From Defluviitaleaceae bacterium (GTDB taxonomy: Bacteria > Bacillota > Clostridia > Lachnospirales > WQUN01): DNA of 35,291 nucleotides. Below are positions 1 through 7,240 of this stretch, one piece after another. Numbering within the stretch: the first letter of the stretch is position 1; each line of letters starts with the position of its first letter. The notes under the pieces are model-generated. The model saw nothing but the letters and a program-made list of their open reading frames with translations. It was not told the origin of the DNA and ran no database searches. The stretch is taken from NCBI GenBank assembly GCA_009781725.1, contig WQVF01000037.1, forward strand, positions 1 to 35,291, given 5' to 3'. Position numbers and translations under genes: made by a program.

Positions 1-76
1 GATACCCTGCTTGCTCATGCCCTTTAGTTGGGTCTAAATTCAATTTGATTATATCCCCTTGTTTTGGCTTTACCAT
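1..76 (-). CDS. mazF: MazF-type mRNA interferase toxin, N-terminal fragment
   Basis: Reading the minus strand from ATG at 76 gives 25 residues that start MVKPKQGDIIKLNLDPTKGH and continue EQAGY. This is the conserved N-terminus of MazF/PemK endoribonucleases, which cut mRNA when their antitoxin is lost. The gene runs off the left edge, so the catalytic C-terminal part cannot be checked. Its start overlaps the last 7 bases of mazE, the usual arrangement for translational coupling of antitoxin and toxin. Identification rests on the short conserved N-terminus plus the mazE neighbour. Confidence 0.85.
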   Translation of the reverse strand, partial: MVKPKQGDIIKLNLDPTKGHEQAGY

Positions 77-333
77 ACTTCATCACCCACTGGCTCTAAG
101 TCTAACCATGCCTTGTCTCCGTCATTTAACTCATAAGGTTGGCCGTTCCAGTCTTTCAAACGCTCGGCAAGGGGAATATGCTCCCTATGCTTTCTTGATT
201 TTTTTATTATAATTTGGTTTCGCTCTGCCAAAATGCGGACTTGTTCATTTTCGTTTATGCTTGCGGTTTCAAGAACAGCCTTTGGCAAACGTATTGCTTG
301 ACTATTGCCCCATTTCTGAATAGTGGCGCGCAT
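70..333 (-). CDS. mazE: MazE-type antitoxin (AbrB/SpoVT-like)
   Basis: An 87-residue protein starting MRATIQKWGNSQAIRLPK, the classic MazE/AbrB swapped-hairpin DNA-binding N-terminus, followed by an acidic C-terminal tail (ELNDGDKAWLDLEP) of the kind that wraps the MazF dimer. I chose ATG 333 because it has an AAAGGAG site 7 bases upstream and because homology begins exactly there. The frame is open a further 60 codons upstream, but that part runs through the promoter and a terminator and looks non-coding. The product should neutralise MazF and autorepress the operon. The promoter at 356-384 contains a matching palindrome. Confidence 0.9.
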   Translation of the reverse strand: MRATIQKWGNSQAIRLPKAVLETASINENEQVRILAERNQIIIKKSRKHREHIPLAERLKDWNGQPYELNDGDKAWLDLEPVGDEVW

Positions 334-355
334 ATTATCAACTCCTTTTGATGTT

Positions 356-384
356 AGTATACACAATGTAGATACATCTATCAA
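356..384 (-). promoter_or_regulatory. mazEF promoter with palindromic operator in the spacer
   Basis: On the minus strand there is TTGATA (384-379), a 17-base spacer and TATACT (361-356), which predicts a start near 349, about 15 bases before mazE. The spacer contains ATGTA-GA-TACAT (366-377). A palindrome between -35 and -10 is where a MazE or MazEF repressor would be expected to bind. The boxes and the palindrome are seen; the repressor role is inference from known mazEF autoregulation. Confidence 0.7.
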
Positions 385-405
385 TAGAAATATTTTGGCT
401 CCAAG

Positions 406-452
406 AAAAAAACTGCGGCTGGTTGGACTTTTCAACTGGCAGCAGTTTTTTT
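406..452 (-). terminator. Bidirectional rho-independent terminator
   Basis: A perfect 11-base inverted repeat, AAAAAAACTGC (406-416) and GCAGTTTTTTT (442-452), encloses a further imperfect stem. The A-tract and T-tract make it a terminator in either direction. It lies downstream of the GH3 gene (minus strand, stop at 576) and just upstream of the mazEF promoter, so it insulates the two units. Confidence 0.8.
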
Positions 453-575
453 GGTACAGAGAAAGTTCTCCTTGCATAATCCATAAATACCCATAAAAAT
501 AGAGCGGAGACAAAACTAACGTGCTATTGTATTCATCTCAAAGTCATTACGCCCCTTTTCTTACATATGATAAAA

Positions 576-2657
576 CTATACTTCCATTGTCAAACTCTCA
601 CTGCCGTATAGCTGTGTTGTCCGTTTATCCGGCTGACCAAATCCGACATACAAAGTATGCGGTCCTGGGACCTCATACAAATCCCCGTTTTCGTCCCAAC
701 GGGAGAAAGCGGATTTAATGATATCAATGTTTACTTCTTTGGCCTGACCCGGCTCCAGACATACACTAGCCACGCCACACATAGCATGGTTTTCTTTTTG
801 GCCTGGGGATTTTACATATACCTGTACCGTTTGGCGGCCACAACGGTTACCTGTATTTTTCACTGTTACGGTTACATTTTTCATGTCGGCAGATAGATTG
901 CTCAGCGCGAAATCCGTATAACTGAGTCCATATCCAAAGGGATACAACGCCTCGCCGGTGTAGTACCTATAGGTGCGGTTGGTCATATCATAGCTGCGGA
1001 AATCCGGCAGCTCATCAGTGCTCTTGTAGAATGTCAGTGGCAGCTTGCCTGATGGATTAACAATCCCGGCAATAATTTCGGCAATGGCCTGACCACCCAG
1101 TGCTCCAGGATAAAAGGCCTGTAAAATGCCGTTTACATGCGCATCCGCCCATGTAACAGCAAGAGCAGACCCGGAGATTACCACCAAAATCACAGGCTTG
1201 CCTGCGGCAGCAGCTGTTACCTTTTCAAGTAAATACTGCTGACGTCCTGGAAGATTTAGGTCATTCTTATCCCCGCTGGAATATTCATTGCCTGTATCCC
1301 CTTGTTCCCCTTCGATGTCAGCGTCCAATCCTAAGCAGACAATAACCGCATCGCTGTTTTTCGTAGCAATCAAGGCTTCCGACACTAGGTTATCTTCGAA
1401 GGATAAATTAGACATACGATTCTTGTACAGATGACACCCCTCGGCATAGCGTACTTTTACATCATGCTCAGCAGCAATCTTACGCACACCTTCAAGCACA
1501 GTCACAAATCTGGTAGCGGTTCCTTGATAGTTGCCTTCTAATGCACGACGGCTATCGGCGTTGGGACCGATTACCGCTATTGAGTTAAGCTTCGCAAAAT
1601 CCAAGGGCAATGCGCCATCGTTCTTAAGAAGAACCGGTGCCCGGCGAGTAATTTCCAAGTTGATTTCATTGTGTTCCTCTGAGTCGAGTACATCATATGG
1701 GATGCTAACATACTCGGGATTTTCTTTTGCACCTAGTAAGCCCAGCTTCATTCTGGCAATGAAAAGCCGCTCCACGGCCCGGTCAACTTCTTCCTCTGTA
1801 AGCTTACCTTCCTGTACAGCCACCGCAGTCAAGGAGTAAACATCACCGCAGCATAAATCACAGCCCATTCTTACTGCAAGTGCAACAGAATCCACTGGGG
1901 AATCAGTAATCAAGTGATATTTGTGGAAATCCTCAACTGCCCAGCAGTCACTAACAAAATGCCCCTCAAAGCCCCATTTGCCCCGTAATATGTCACCTAT
2001 CAACAGTTGTGAGCCACAGCAAGGCTCCCCAAGGGTACGGTTGTATGCACCCATAACCGCTTCAACTTTGGCTTCTTTTACCGCAGCCTCGAAATGAGGC
2101 AAGTAAGTATTCCATAAATCATACTTGCTACAAATGGCATCAAAGGAATGTCGCTCACTTTCCGGCCCTGAGTGCACAGCGTAATGTTTAGCACATGCCG
2201 CCGCCTTGAGGGAGTTAGGGTCATCCCCCTGTAGGCCGGTAATAAAGGCTACCCCCATCCGGGAGGTCAAAAACGGATCCTCACCATATGTTTCATGTCC
2301 CCTACCCCAGCGCGGATCACGGAAAATATTAATATTGGGCGACCAAAAGGTAAGGCCTTTGTAGATATCATAATCCCCTTCCGATTGATACGCGTGGTAC
2401 TTGGCACGGCCTTCTGTGGCGATAACCCCGGCGATTTTTTTTAGTAGAGTCGGGTCAAAGGTAGCAGCCATTGCAATGGCCTGGGGAAACATTGTGGCAG
2501 TTCCAGCACGTGCAACCCCGTGAAGAGCTTCGTTCCACCAGTTATATGACGGGATTCCCAACCGCTCAATCGCGGCTGCACGATGCAACATTTGAGAGAC
2601 TTTCTCCTCCAGGGTCATTTGGGAAATTAACTCACGAGCTTTTTTCTTGAAATCCAT
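576..2657 (-). CDS. Glycoside hydrolase family 3 beta-xylosidase/beta-glucosidase
   Basis: A 693-residue protein with the full two-domain GH3 core plus a C-terminal fibronectin-III-like domain. It has no signal peptide, so it probably acts in the cytoplasm on imported oligosaccharides. Visible family marks are WNEALHGVAR (about 41-50), typical of the beta-xylosidase branch, RDPRWGRGHETYGEDP (about 113-128), KHYA (157-160), and VSDCWA with Asp237 as the likely nucleophile. The acid/base Glu is probably in EGEQGD of the second domain. The Fn3-like end carries VQVYV and FSRWDENGD. ATG 2657 follows an AAAGGATGG site. Its own promoter and the terminator at 2714-2739 separate it from the upstream ABC transporter genes, although the two are probably functionally linked. 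The exact sugar specificity (xylose, glucose or arabinose) cannot be settled from sequence. Confidence 0.93.
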   Translation of the reverse strand: MDFKKKARELISQMTLEEKVSQMLHRAAAIERLGIPSYNWWNEALHGVARAGTATMFPQAIAMAATFDPTLLKKIAGVIATEGRAKYHAYQSEGDYDIYKGLTFWSPNINIFRDPRWGRGHETYGEDPFLTSRMGVAFITGLQGDDPNSLKAAACAKHYAVHSGPESERHSFDAICSKYDLWNTYLPHFEAAVKEAKVEAVMGAYNRTLGEPCCGSQLLIGDILRGKWGFEGHFVSDCWAVEDFHKYHLITDSPVDSVALAVRMGCDLCCGDVYSLTAVAVQEGKLTEEEVDRAVERLFIARMKLGLLGAKENPEYVSIPYDVLDSEEHNEINLEITRRAPVLLKNDGALPLDFAKLNSIAVIGPNADSRRALEGNYQGTATRFVTVLEGVRKIAAEHDVKVRYAEGCHLYKNRMSNLSFEDNLVSEALIATKNSDAVIVCLGLDADIEGEQGDTGNEYSSGDKNDLNLPGRQQYLLEKVTAAAAGKPVILVVISGSALAVTWADAHVNGILQAFYPGALGGQAIAEIIAGIVNPSGKLPLTFYKSTDELPDFRSYDMTNRTYRYYTGEALYPFGYGLSYTDFALSNLSADMKNVTVTVKNTGNRCGRQTVQVYVKSPGQKENHAMCGVASVCLEPGQAKEVNIDIIKSAFSRWDENGDLYEVPGPHTLYVGFGQPDKRTTQLYGSESLTMEV

Positions 2658-2681
2658 TATGAACCATCCTTTCGTTATTTG

Positions 2682-2701
2682 TCATACGTATGATTATATC
2701 A
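2682..2701 (-). promoter_or_regulatory. GH3 promoter (extended -10) with overlapping palindromic operator
   Basis: The minus strand shows TG-A-TATAAT (2701-2693), an extended -10 element; the -35 region is weak and falls in the terminator stem. The perfect 12-base palindrome TCATACGTATGA (2682-2693) sits just downstream, over the predicted transcription start near 2686. This placement suits a repressor of the GntR or LacI type that responds to sugar. No regulator gene is in the window, so the identity of the regulator is unknown. Confidence 0.6.
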
Positions 2702-2713
2702 TTTATGACCCAA

Positions 2714-2739
2714 AAGAAGCCCGCTAACGCGGGCTTCTT
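2714..2739 (-). terminator. Terminator after the sugar ABC operon
   Basis: A perfect 11-base stem, AAGAAGCCCGC (2714-2724) and GCGGGCTTCTT (2729-2739), has a 4-base loop, and on the minus strand is followed by TTTT. It lies about 70 bases beyond the stop of the solute-binding protein gene and would end that transcript before the GH3 promoter. Confidence 0.85.
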
Positions 2740-2808
2740 ATCAGTTTTGACAAACTTTTACAAAAAGCTTGTAGGGTTTGGGCGAAGCCCTAAGGTCTTA
2801 ATCTAGCC

Positions 2809-4575
2809 TTACCAACCTTCCCAACCAGGCATAAAGTCTACATCACCAAACTGCTCAACCCACGCTTGGTCGCGCTCATTGATAATGGCCTGACCGCCCA
2901 TCGCCATATATTGTGCAATCATGGTATCCCATATAGCGTCAAACTCGTCCGGGGCAGCAATAACTGTGTTTACAAAGATTTGATCCCTGAACTCATTAAG
3001 AGGTGTGGTCATACCTTCTTGAGCATCGATTGGGCGGGTGTGCACTGTGCGCCATACTCTTGCAGCATTTAAGGCCATTGTGCGGGTCGCCATTATGTCC
3101 GCAGGGTCAATACCGGCATATGCCAGTGCCAAGGTGTTAACTGTAAGCTCCTCGTCACCTGTGCAGAAGCCATTGGCAACAAAGTTAATATCAAAGTTAT
3201 TGGTTGCAGCAAATACCATGTTGTCAGGCTGCTCGTCAGACGGTAGTAACCTGATTGCACCGTTAGCCTCTATTGCATGGTGTTGACCTTCGATACCGAA
3301 TGCAAGGAAGTCTCTGGTGCTCTGTCTTGACATAAAGTCAATGTAAAGCAAAGAAGCAACCTGGTTGGTGTTGGTATGTGGCAGGAAAATACCACGGTCT
3401 GCAGGAGAGAACGCAAACATTACATTATTACCTGCATCATTGGGGAATGGCGTAACAGCTATAAAGTTAGCTTCGGGGCCCCAATGCTCACGCATAGTGG
3501 TGATTTGTTGATCCACACCTGCACGATATGGCATATCCCAGTTTGCAATCTGTGCACCTACAAAACCAAGACGGACATAGTCAGCAATAATATCACCGAT
3601 ATCACCATATCCAAACTCTTGGAAAAGAAGGCCTTCGTGGAACCATCTATTGGCTATGCGGATAGCTTCCTTAGTAGTAGGATGCATAATGCGTCTTACA
3701 TCAAAATCATATCTAAACCATTCCCGCTCGGTGATATTATCGGGAATCATGGACTCGATAATTGTACCGAATGCCCAGCCCACATCGCCGTCCATCATCA
3801 TAGGAATCATCATGTTGGCATCGTCGCCAAGGAGCAGCTCTGCATTATCCCTGAATGCCTTAAGAGCATCTTCAAACTCTTGCAGTGATGTTGGTGGAGC
3901 AATATCTAATGCATTAAGCCAGTCCTCACGAATAAATGTACTTTGACGCATAATCTCCGTACGGCGGCTGGCCAATGCAAAGAGTTCACCGCTTGTCGGA
4001 TCGGTATTCCAATATACATTGGCACCAAGGAAGCCGTACATATTAGGCAGCCAGTCATTATACTGAGCTAGAAGGGGTGCCAAATCCTGAAGAGCACCCA
4101 TCCCTGCAAAGGTATTAACCAATGCCATACCACCAAAAGCAAATGATACATCAGGCGCACTACCGGCACCAATTAAGGTGGTCATAAACGGAGTTTCGTC
4201 CCAACGGGGAACTACTACGAATTCTGGGTTAATATTGTGCTGCTCCATAACATTTTCCCTAATCCAGTCGGTCCAACCATTGTCAGCCATATCAGGCATA
4301 CGTTCATGTGAGCGATCCCAAATCGCTACTGACAGGTTTACTGTTTCATGGAAACATAGGTTTTCATCCAATCCGTGTTCTACAAGACGCGGGTCACCGG
4401 CTTCTACCTCTGCTTCAGCTTCTTCGCCTGCTTCTGCAATTACCGGTGGGGGTTCGGGGGTTGCAACATCTGGTGGCGGTGGCGGTTCAGTTGCTTCTTC
4501 GCCACTGCAACCAACAAAGAAAAACAGCGCGGCAAGAGCGGCAACCAGCAAAAATACAGTTAAAACTCTTTTCAT
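2809..4575 (-). CDS. Sugar ABC transporter solute-binding lipoprotein (family 1, LplA-like)
   Basis: A 588-residue extracytoplasmic binding protein. It opens with MKR, a hydrophobic stretch and the lipobox FVGC, with Cys23 as the lipidation site. A Pro/Ala/Glu-rich linker (about 26-60) follows, then the mature binding domain, which contains many Trp and acidic residues and phrases such as YNDWLPNMYGFLG and FSPADRGIFLPH. The size matches the large LplA-type binding proteins that work with LplB/YtcP-type permeases. ATG 4575 has TAAGGAGGAAG just upstream. It is the last gene of the ABC operon, about 46 bases after the broken permease. The ligand is unknown; the adjacent GH3 enzyme suggests a xylo- or gluco-oligosaccharide. 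Confidence 0.88.
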   Translation of the reverse strand: MKRVLTVFLLVAALAALFFFVGCSGEEATEPPPPPDVATPEPPPVIAEAGEEAEAEVEAGDPRLVEHGLDENLCFHETVNLSVAIWDRSHERMPDMADNGWTDWIRENVMEQHNINPEFVVVPRWDETPFMTTLIGAGSAPDVSFAFGGMALVNTFAGMGALQDLAPLLAQYNDWLPNMYGFLGANVYWNTDPTSGELFALASRRTEIMRQSTFIREDWLNALDIAPPTSLQEFEDALKAFRDNAELLLGDDANMMIPMMMDGDVGWAFGTIIESMIPDNITEREWFRYDFDVRRIMHPTTKEAIRIANRWFHEGLLFQEFGYGDIGDIIADYVRLGFVGAQIANWDMPYRAGVDQQITTMREHWGPEANFIAVTPFPNDAGNNVMFAFSPADRGIFLPHTNTNQVASLLYIDFMSRQSTRDFLAFGIEGQHHAIEANGAIRLLPSDEQPDNMVFAATNNFDINFVANGFCTGDEELTVNTLALAYAGIDPADIMATRTMALNAARVWRTVHTRPIDAQEGMTTPLNEFRDQIFVNTVIAAPDEFDAIWDTMIAQYMAMGGQAIINERDQAWVEQFGDVDFMPGWEGW

Positions 4576-4621
4576 AAATCTTCCTCCTTAAATTAAATGC
4601 TTTATATGGCATCTTGTACGG

Positions 4622-5056
4622 CTAGCCTTTAACCGCACCAAGAGTAGCACCTTGAACAAAATACTTTTGAGCAAAGGGATACACACATAATATGGGTACC
4701 ATCGCTATGACAATTGCGGCATTTTCCGTTACCTGCCCCATACCAGGGACTGCTGCATCCCCTGGATCAAGGGTGTCCACTTGGGTAAGGCCTTGCAAAA
4801 TATTGTAAAGCAATAATTGAATAGGATGATAATCCCTTGCGGCGGGCAGGAAAAAAAGCGCGTCCATAAAACCGTTCCAGCGTCCTACTGCATAGAACAG
4901 ACCGATGGTTGCAAGCACCGGTGTAGATAAGGGCAGGTATATCTTTATTAAGCAATACAGAGGCCCGGCTCCGTCGATTTCCGCCGATTCTTTCAAGCTA
5001 TCGGGTATGCCAGTAAAGAAATTGCGCATTATTATCATAAAAAATACGCTTATCAT
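4622..5056 (-). CDS. Carbohydrate ABC permease (YtcP/LplC-like), C-terminal half after a frameshift
   Basis: This 144-residue piece holds the second half of a CUT1-type inner-membrane permease. It starts MISVFFMIIMRNFF and carries the EAA-loop sequence SLKESAEIDGAGP, followed by two more membrane segments and the typical end KYFVQGATLGAVKG. It continues the protein of the upstream 5053-5529 fragment: that fragment ends ...ILPV-stop, while intact relatives read ILPG followed by this piece. One missing G in a CCGG(G)T run explains the break. An ATGA overlap at 5053-5056 could let ribosomes restart, but each half alone would lack an essential part of the permease fold. It is either a pseudogene or an assembly error. 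Confidence 0.8.
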   Translation of the reverse strand: MISVFFMIIMRNFFTGIPDSLKESAEIDGAGPLYCLIKIYLPLSTPVLATIGLFYAVGRWNGFMDALFFLPAARDYHPIQLLLYNILQGLTQVDTLDPGDAAVPGMGQVTENAAIVIAMVPILCVYPFAQKYFVQGATLGAVKG

Positions 5057-5529
5057 ACCGGTAAAATAAGTACCGCCGGGTTATCCAAAAGCCTTAATGT
5101 TCTAAATAATATAAACGTGGGAATAAGTCCGGCACCGAAGTACATAGTAAAAATAATCAGTACAGTTAAGACTTTACGCCCCTTTAAGGATTCGTAGGTC
5201 AAAGGATAGGCGCAGAGTATGGTCATAGCTAAGTTGACCACAATTGCGATACCGGTAATTATCCCGGTCCAAGCCAATGACCACATAAAACGGCTGTCGT
5301 TTATTACATCTCTGTAGGCATCAAATTGAAGGCCCACTGGTAGGAAGGTTACTTCCCTGCGCATAACGGCAGTATGATGGCTAAGTGATGTGGCCAAAAC
5401 CGTCATGACCGGGAGTATGCAAGCGGCTATTAACAACAACATAAGAAATACAATTACCCAATCACCAATGGTAGCCCGTTTTAATCTGCCTGTGCTTCTT
5501 CTAACCGAAAAATTTGACTTAGCTGCCAT
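5053..5529 (-). CDS. Carbohydrate ABC permease (YtcP/LplC-like), N-terminal half before a frameshift
   Basis: The 158-residue N-terminal half of the same permease, with a basic N-terminus (MAAKSNFSVRRSTGRLKRAT) and about four membrane segments, ending NPAVLILPV at a TGA. I chose ATG 5529 over the longer start at 5550 because it has a GGAGG site 8 bases upstream that overlaps the stop of the preceding permease gene. Together with 4622-5056 it would make a permease of about 302 residues, the normal length. No classic slippery heptamer is visible at the junction, so programmed frameshifting is unlikely. Confidence 0.8.
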   Translation of the reverse strand: MAAKSNFSVRRSTGRLKRATIGDWVIVFLMLLLIAACILPVMTVLATSLSHHTAVMRREVTFLPVGLQFDAYRDVINDSRFMWSLAWTGIITGIAIVVNLAMTILCAYPLTYESLKGRKVLTVLIIFTMYFGAGLIPTFILFRTLRLLDNPAVLILPV

Positions 5530-5543
5530 TTTCTTATCCTCCT

Positions 5544-6488
5544 CTACCAAAGACCGCTGCCGGTGATTTTACGAGATGTAAAGTTGGCAGAGAATAATAT
5601 GATTAAGTTGATAATCGAAGCGATAAGACCGACGGCTGCAGCCCTATGGAACTGAGCACCCTCCAGCCCCCAACGGAATATGAATACCGGCAGCACTGTA
5701 GATACATCTCTGACTAGCATATTATCCGTAGAAATGAATCGAGCCATGTCTGCGCCCATTATGCCCCCAAGGGTAAGAATCAATAGGGTCACAATAACGG
5801 GCCTGATGCCCGGCAAGGTAACATGCCACATTTTCCTAAAGCGTTTTGCGCCGTCCATTTCCGCCGCTTCGTAAAGCTCGGGATTAACCGCTGTTATCGC
5901 AGCTAAATAGATAATGGTATTCCACCCAAGTGCCCGCCATATCGCGGTAAAGACATTTGTGAAAATCCAATGCCTTTGGCTGGTGAGAAAGGGAATGGGA
6001 TCAAGACCAAAGCGCATAAGCATAAGATTGACAGCACCCTCTTGAGTTCTAAAAAGCCTGAACATCAAACCGCCGACAATTATCCAGGAAAGAAAGAATG
6101 GCATATATGATATGGTTTGGGTGATACGCTTAAATTTCTTAAACTTAAGTTCGTTGAGTAGAAGCGCAAGAATTATCGGCATCGGGAAACCCAAAGCCAA
6201 ATCAAGAAAACTGAACATCACCGTGTTGCGTACCGCCTGTAAAAACAGTGGGTTTTCAAATGCCCATCTAAAGTTAGCAAGCCCTACCCAGCGGTCCGAT
6301 GTATTCTGTGTGACAGGGATAATGATATTGTTGGTCATGAAAGCAATCAAAAGATTAATCATGGGCCAATAACTAAAAATGACAAAAAATGCGATAGGCA
6401 AAAGTAACATAGCATAAAGGGCCCAATGCCGGACCCAATAACTTTTCCAATTGCCGCTGACAGCGCGGCGTCCCTTCATCATAACCAT
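5544..6488 (-). CDS. Sugar ABC transporter permease (LplB/UgpA-like)
   Basis: An inner-membrane permease of about 314 residues with six predicted membrane segments, for example WALYAMLLLPIAFFVIFSYW near the N-terminus. The EAA-loop sequence YEAAEMDGAKRFRKMWHVTLP contacts the transport ATPase. ATG 6488 is preferred over the upstream in-frame ATG at 6533 because AGAGGAG lies 8 bases before it. It is the first gene of the three-gene uptake operon (permease, broken permease, binding protein). No ATPase gene is present, as is usual for operons that rely on a shared MsmX/UgpC-type ATPase. Confidence 0.9.
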   Translation of the reverse strand: MVMMKGRRAVSGNWKSYWVRHWALYAMLLLPIAFFVIFSYWPMINLLIAFMTNNIIIPVTQNTSDRWVGLANFRWAFENPLFLQAVRNTVMFSFLDLALGFPMPIILALLLNELKFKKFKRITQTISYMPFFLSWIIVGGLMFRLFRTQEGAVNLMLMRFGLDPIPFLTSQRHWIFTNVFTAIWRALGWNTIIYLAAITAVNPELYEAAEMDGAKRFRKMWHVTLPGIRPVIVTLLILTLGGIMGADMARFISTDNMLVRDVSTVLPVFIFRWGLEGAQFHRAAAVGLIASIINLIILFSANFTSRKITGSGLW

Positions 6489-6633
6489 AAACAGCTCTCC
6501 TCTGAGAGTATTATGTATCTTGCACAGCATCATATTCCTCTACTTTCATTCTGTACATGGATTAAACATAAATCGTTTGCAAAAACTACGGAACATAGGT
6601 GTATTTTCACAACTATACTGTAGCATTTTGGTG

Positions 6634-6719
6634 GTACGAACTTAAATTACATATTAGCGCAAAAGTTCTGCGAAGCTTCAACGCAGAATTTTGCGCTCTT
6701 TTGAAGTTTAAGTTCGCAC
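6634..6719. repeat. Long imperfect inverted repeat (about 86 bases)
   Basis: An outer stem of GTACGAACTTAAA (6634-6646) pairs with TTTAAGTTCGCAC (6707-6719) with one mismatch. An inner stem, GCGCAAAAGTTCTGCG (6657-6672), pairs with CGCAGAATTTTGCGC (6682-6696) with one bulge. The whole element can fold into a long hairpin. It lies upstream of the ABC operon and carries no gene. It could be a small non-autonomous mobile element or a transcribed structure; no second copy was seen in this window. Confidence 0.6.
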
Positions 6720-6770
6720 TTGGACATGCTCATTCGAAGGTTATTTATTTGAGTTTTTATATAAAAATAA

Positions 6771-6802
6771 CCCGCCTTCCTAAGCTGTTTAGGAACGACG
6801 GG
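6771..6802 (-). terminator. Probable terminator, minus strand
   Basis: CCCGCCTTCCTAA (6771-6783) pairs with TTAGGAACGACGGG (6789-6802) with a small bulge. On the minus strand the stem is followed by TTATTTTTATATAAAA, a U-rich tail. It could end transcripts arriving from the TPR/ATPase pair about 440 bases away, before the sugar operon. Confidence 0.55.
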
Positions 6803-6863
6803 CTATTGCAATTATATTGTCTGACCATCCAATTACCTCGTAATGCCACAAACGTACTCCAGG

Positions 6864-7050
6864 GGGCTGTCACGTTAAGCAAAGACACTGAATAAATATG
6901 CAAACCGCCGTCATTGCGAGCAAAGCGAAGCAATCCAAGAATGTCGAAACCCGCAAGTTTCCTGGCTTGCTTCGTCGCTACGCTCCTCAACGCTTTTATG
7001 TTGACGGAAAAGCGCATAATTATTCATGAAAATGCCTAACGAGACAGCCT
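6864..7050 (+). mobile_element. MITE-like element, copy 1
   Basis: A 187-base element bounded by GGGCTGTCACGTTAAGCA (6864-6881) and a decayed inverted partner, TGCCTAACGAGACAGCCT (7033-7050), three mismatches from perfect. It matches the reverse complement of 27526-27712 over its full length with about seven differences counted by eye. Internally it contains CGAAGCAATCCA, later mirrored with one mismatch as TGGCTTGCTTCG, which forms a nested hairpin. It has no coding capacity; the short open frames across it are artefacts. No clear target-site duplication was found. Confidence 0.8.
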
Positions 7051-7134
7051 CAGCCGCATTAGCAGCGGGGAGGGGCAGCTTGCGTAGTGCAATCGCAAAA
7101 GCCAATGATTGCGGCCTGCAAACACAACCCCCTC

Positions 7135-7172
7135 GTCGCTTCGCGACATTTCCCCCTTCCTTTGGAAGGGGG
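7135..7172. repeat. Paired GC-rich hairpins
   Basis: Two perfect hairpins lie in tandem: GTCGC-TTC-GCGAC (7135-7147) and CCCCCTTCC-TTT-GGAAGGGGG (7152-7172). The surrounding 7051-7240 stretch has no credible gene and looks like degenerate repeat DNA. The second hairpin lies about 70 bases after the TPR gene stop and could stabilise the 3' end of that transcript, but it has no U-tract. Confidence 0.5.
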
Positions 7173-7240
7173 CTCAACAAGGGTTTATGAGTAAACTAGA
7201 TGGTCAGCTTACATTAACGGGCAATTCTATATACTGGGGT

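Noticed and set aside
3376..3888. Plus-strand frame of 170 codons opposite the solute-binding protein
   Set aside because: No ribosome site or family match, and the minus-strand gene is clearly real.
5050..5056. Programmed -1 frameshift in the permease
   Set aside because: A -1 slip would give the right residue, but no X-XXY-YYZ heptamer or downstream structure is evident; a lost base is simpler.
6568..6583. CcpA cre-like site upstream of the sugar operon
   Set aside because: The minus strand has TGCAAACGATTTAT, which matches the cre consensus TGWAANCGNTNWCA in the core only, with three mismatches at fixed positions.
6757..7180. Open frames over the intergenic region upstream of the sugar operon
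   Set aside because: They run through the MITE and hairpin repeats, with repeat-derived composition and no homology.
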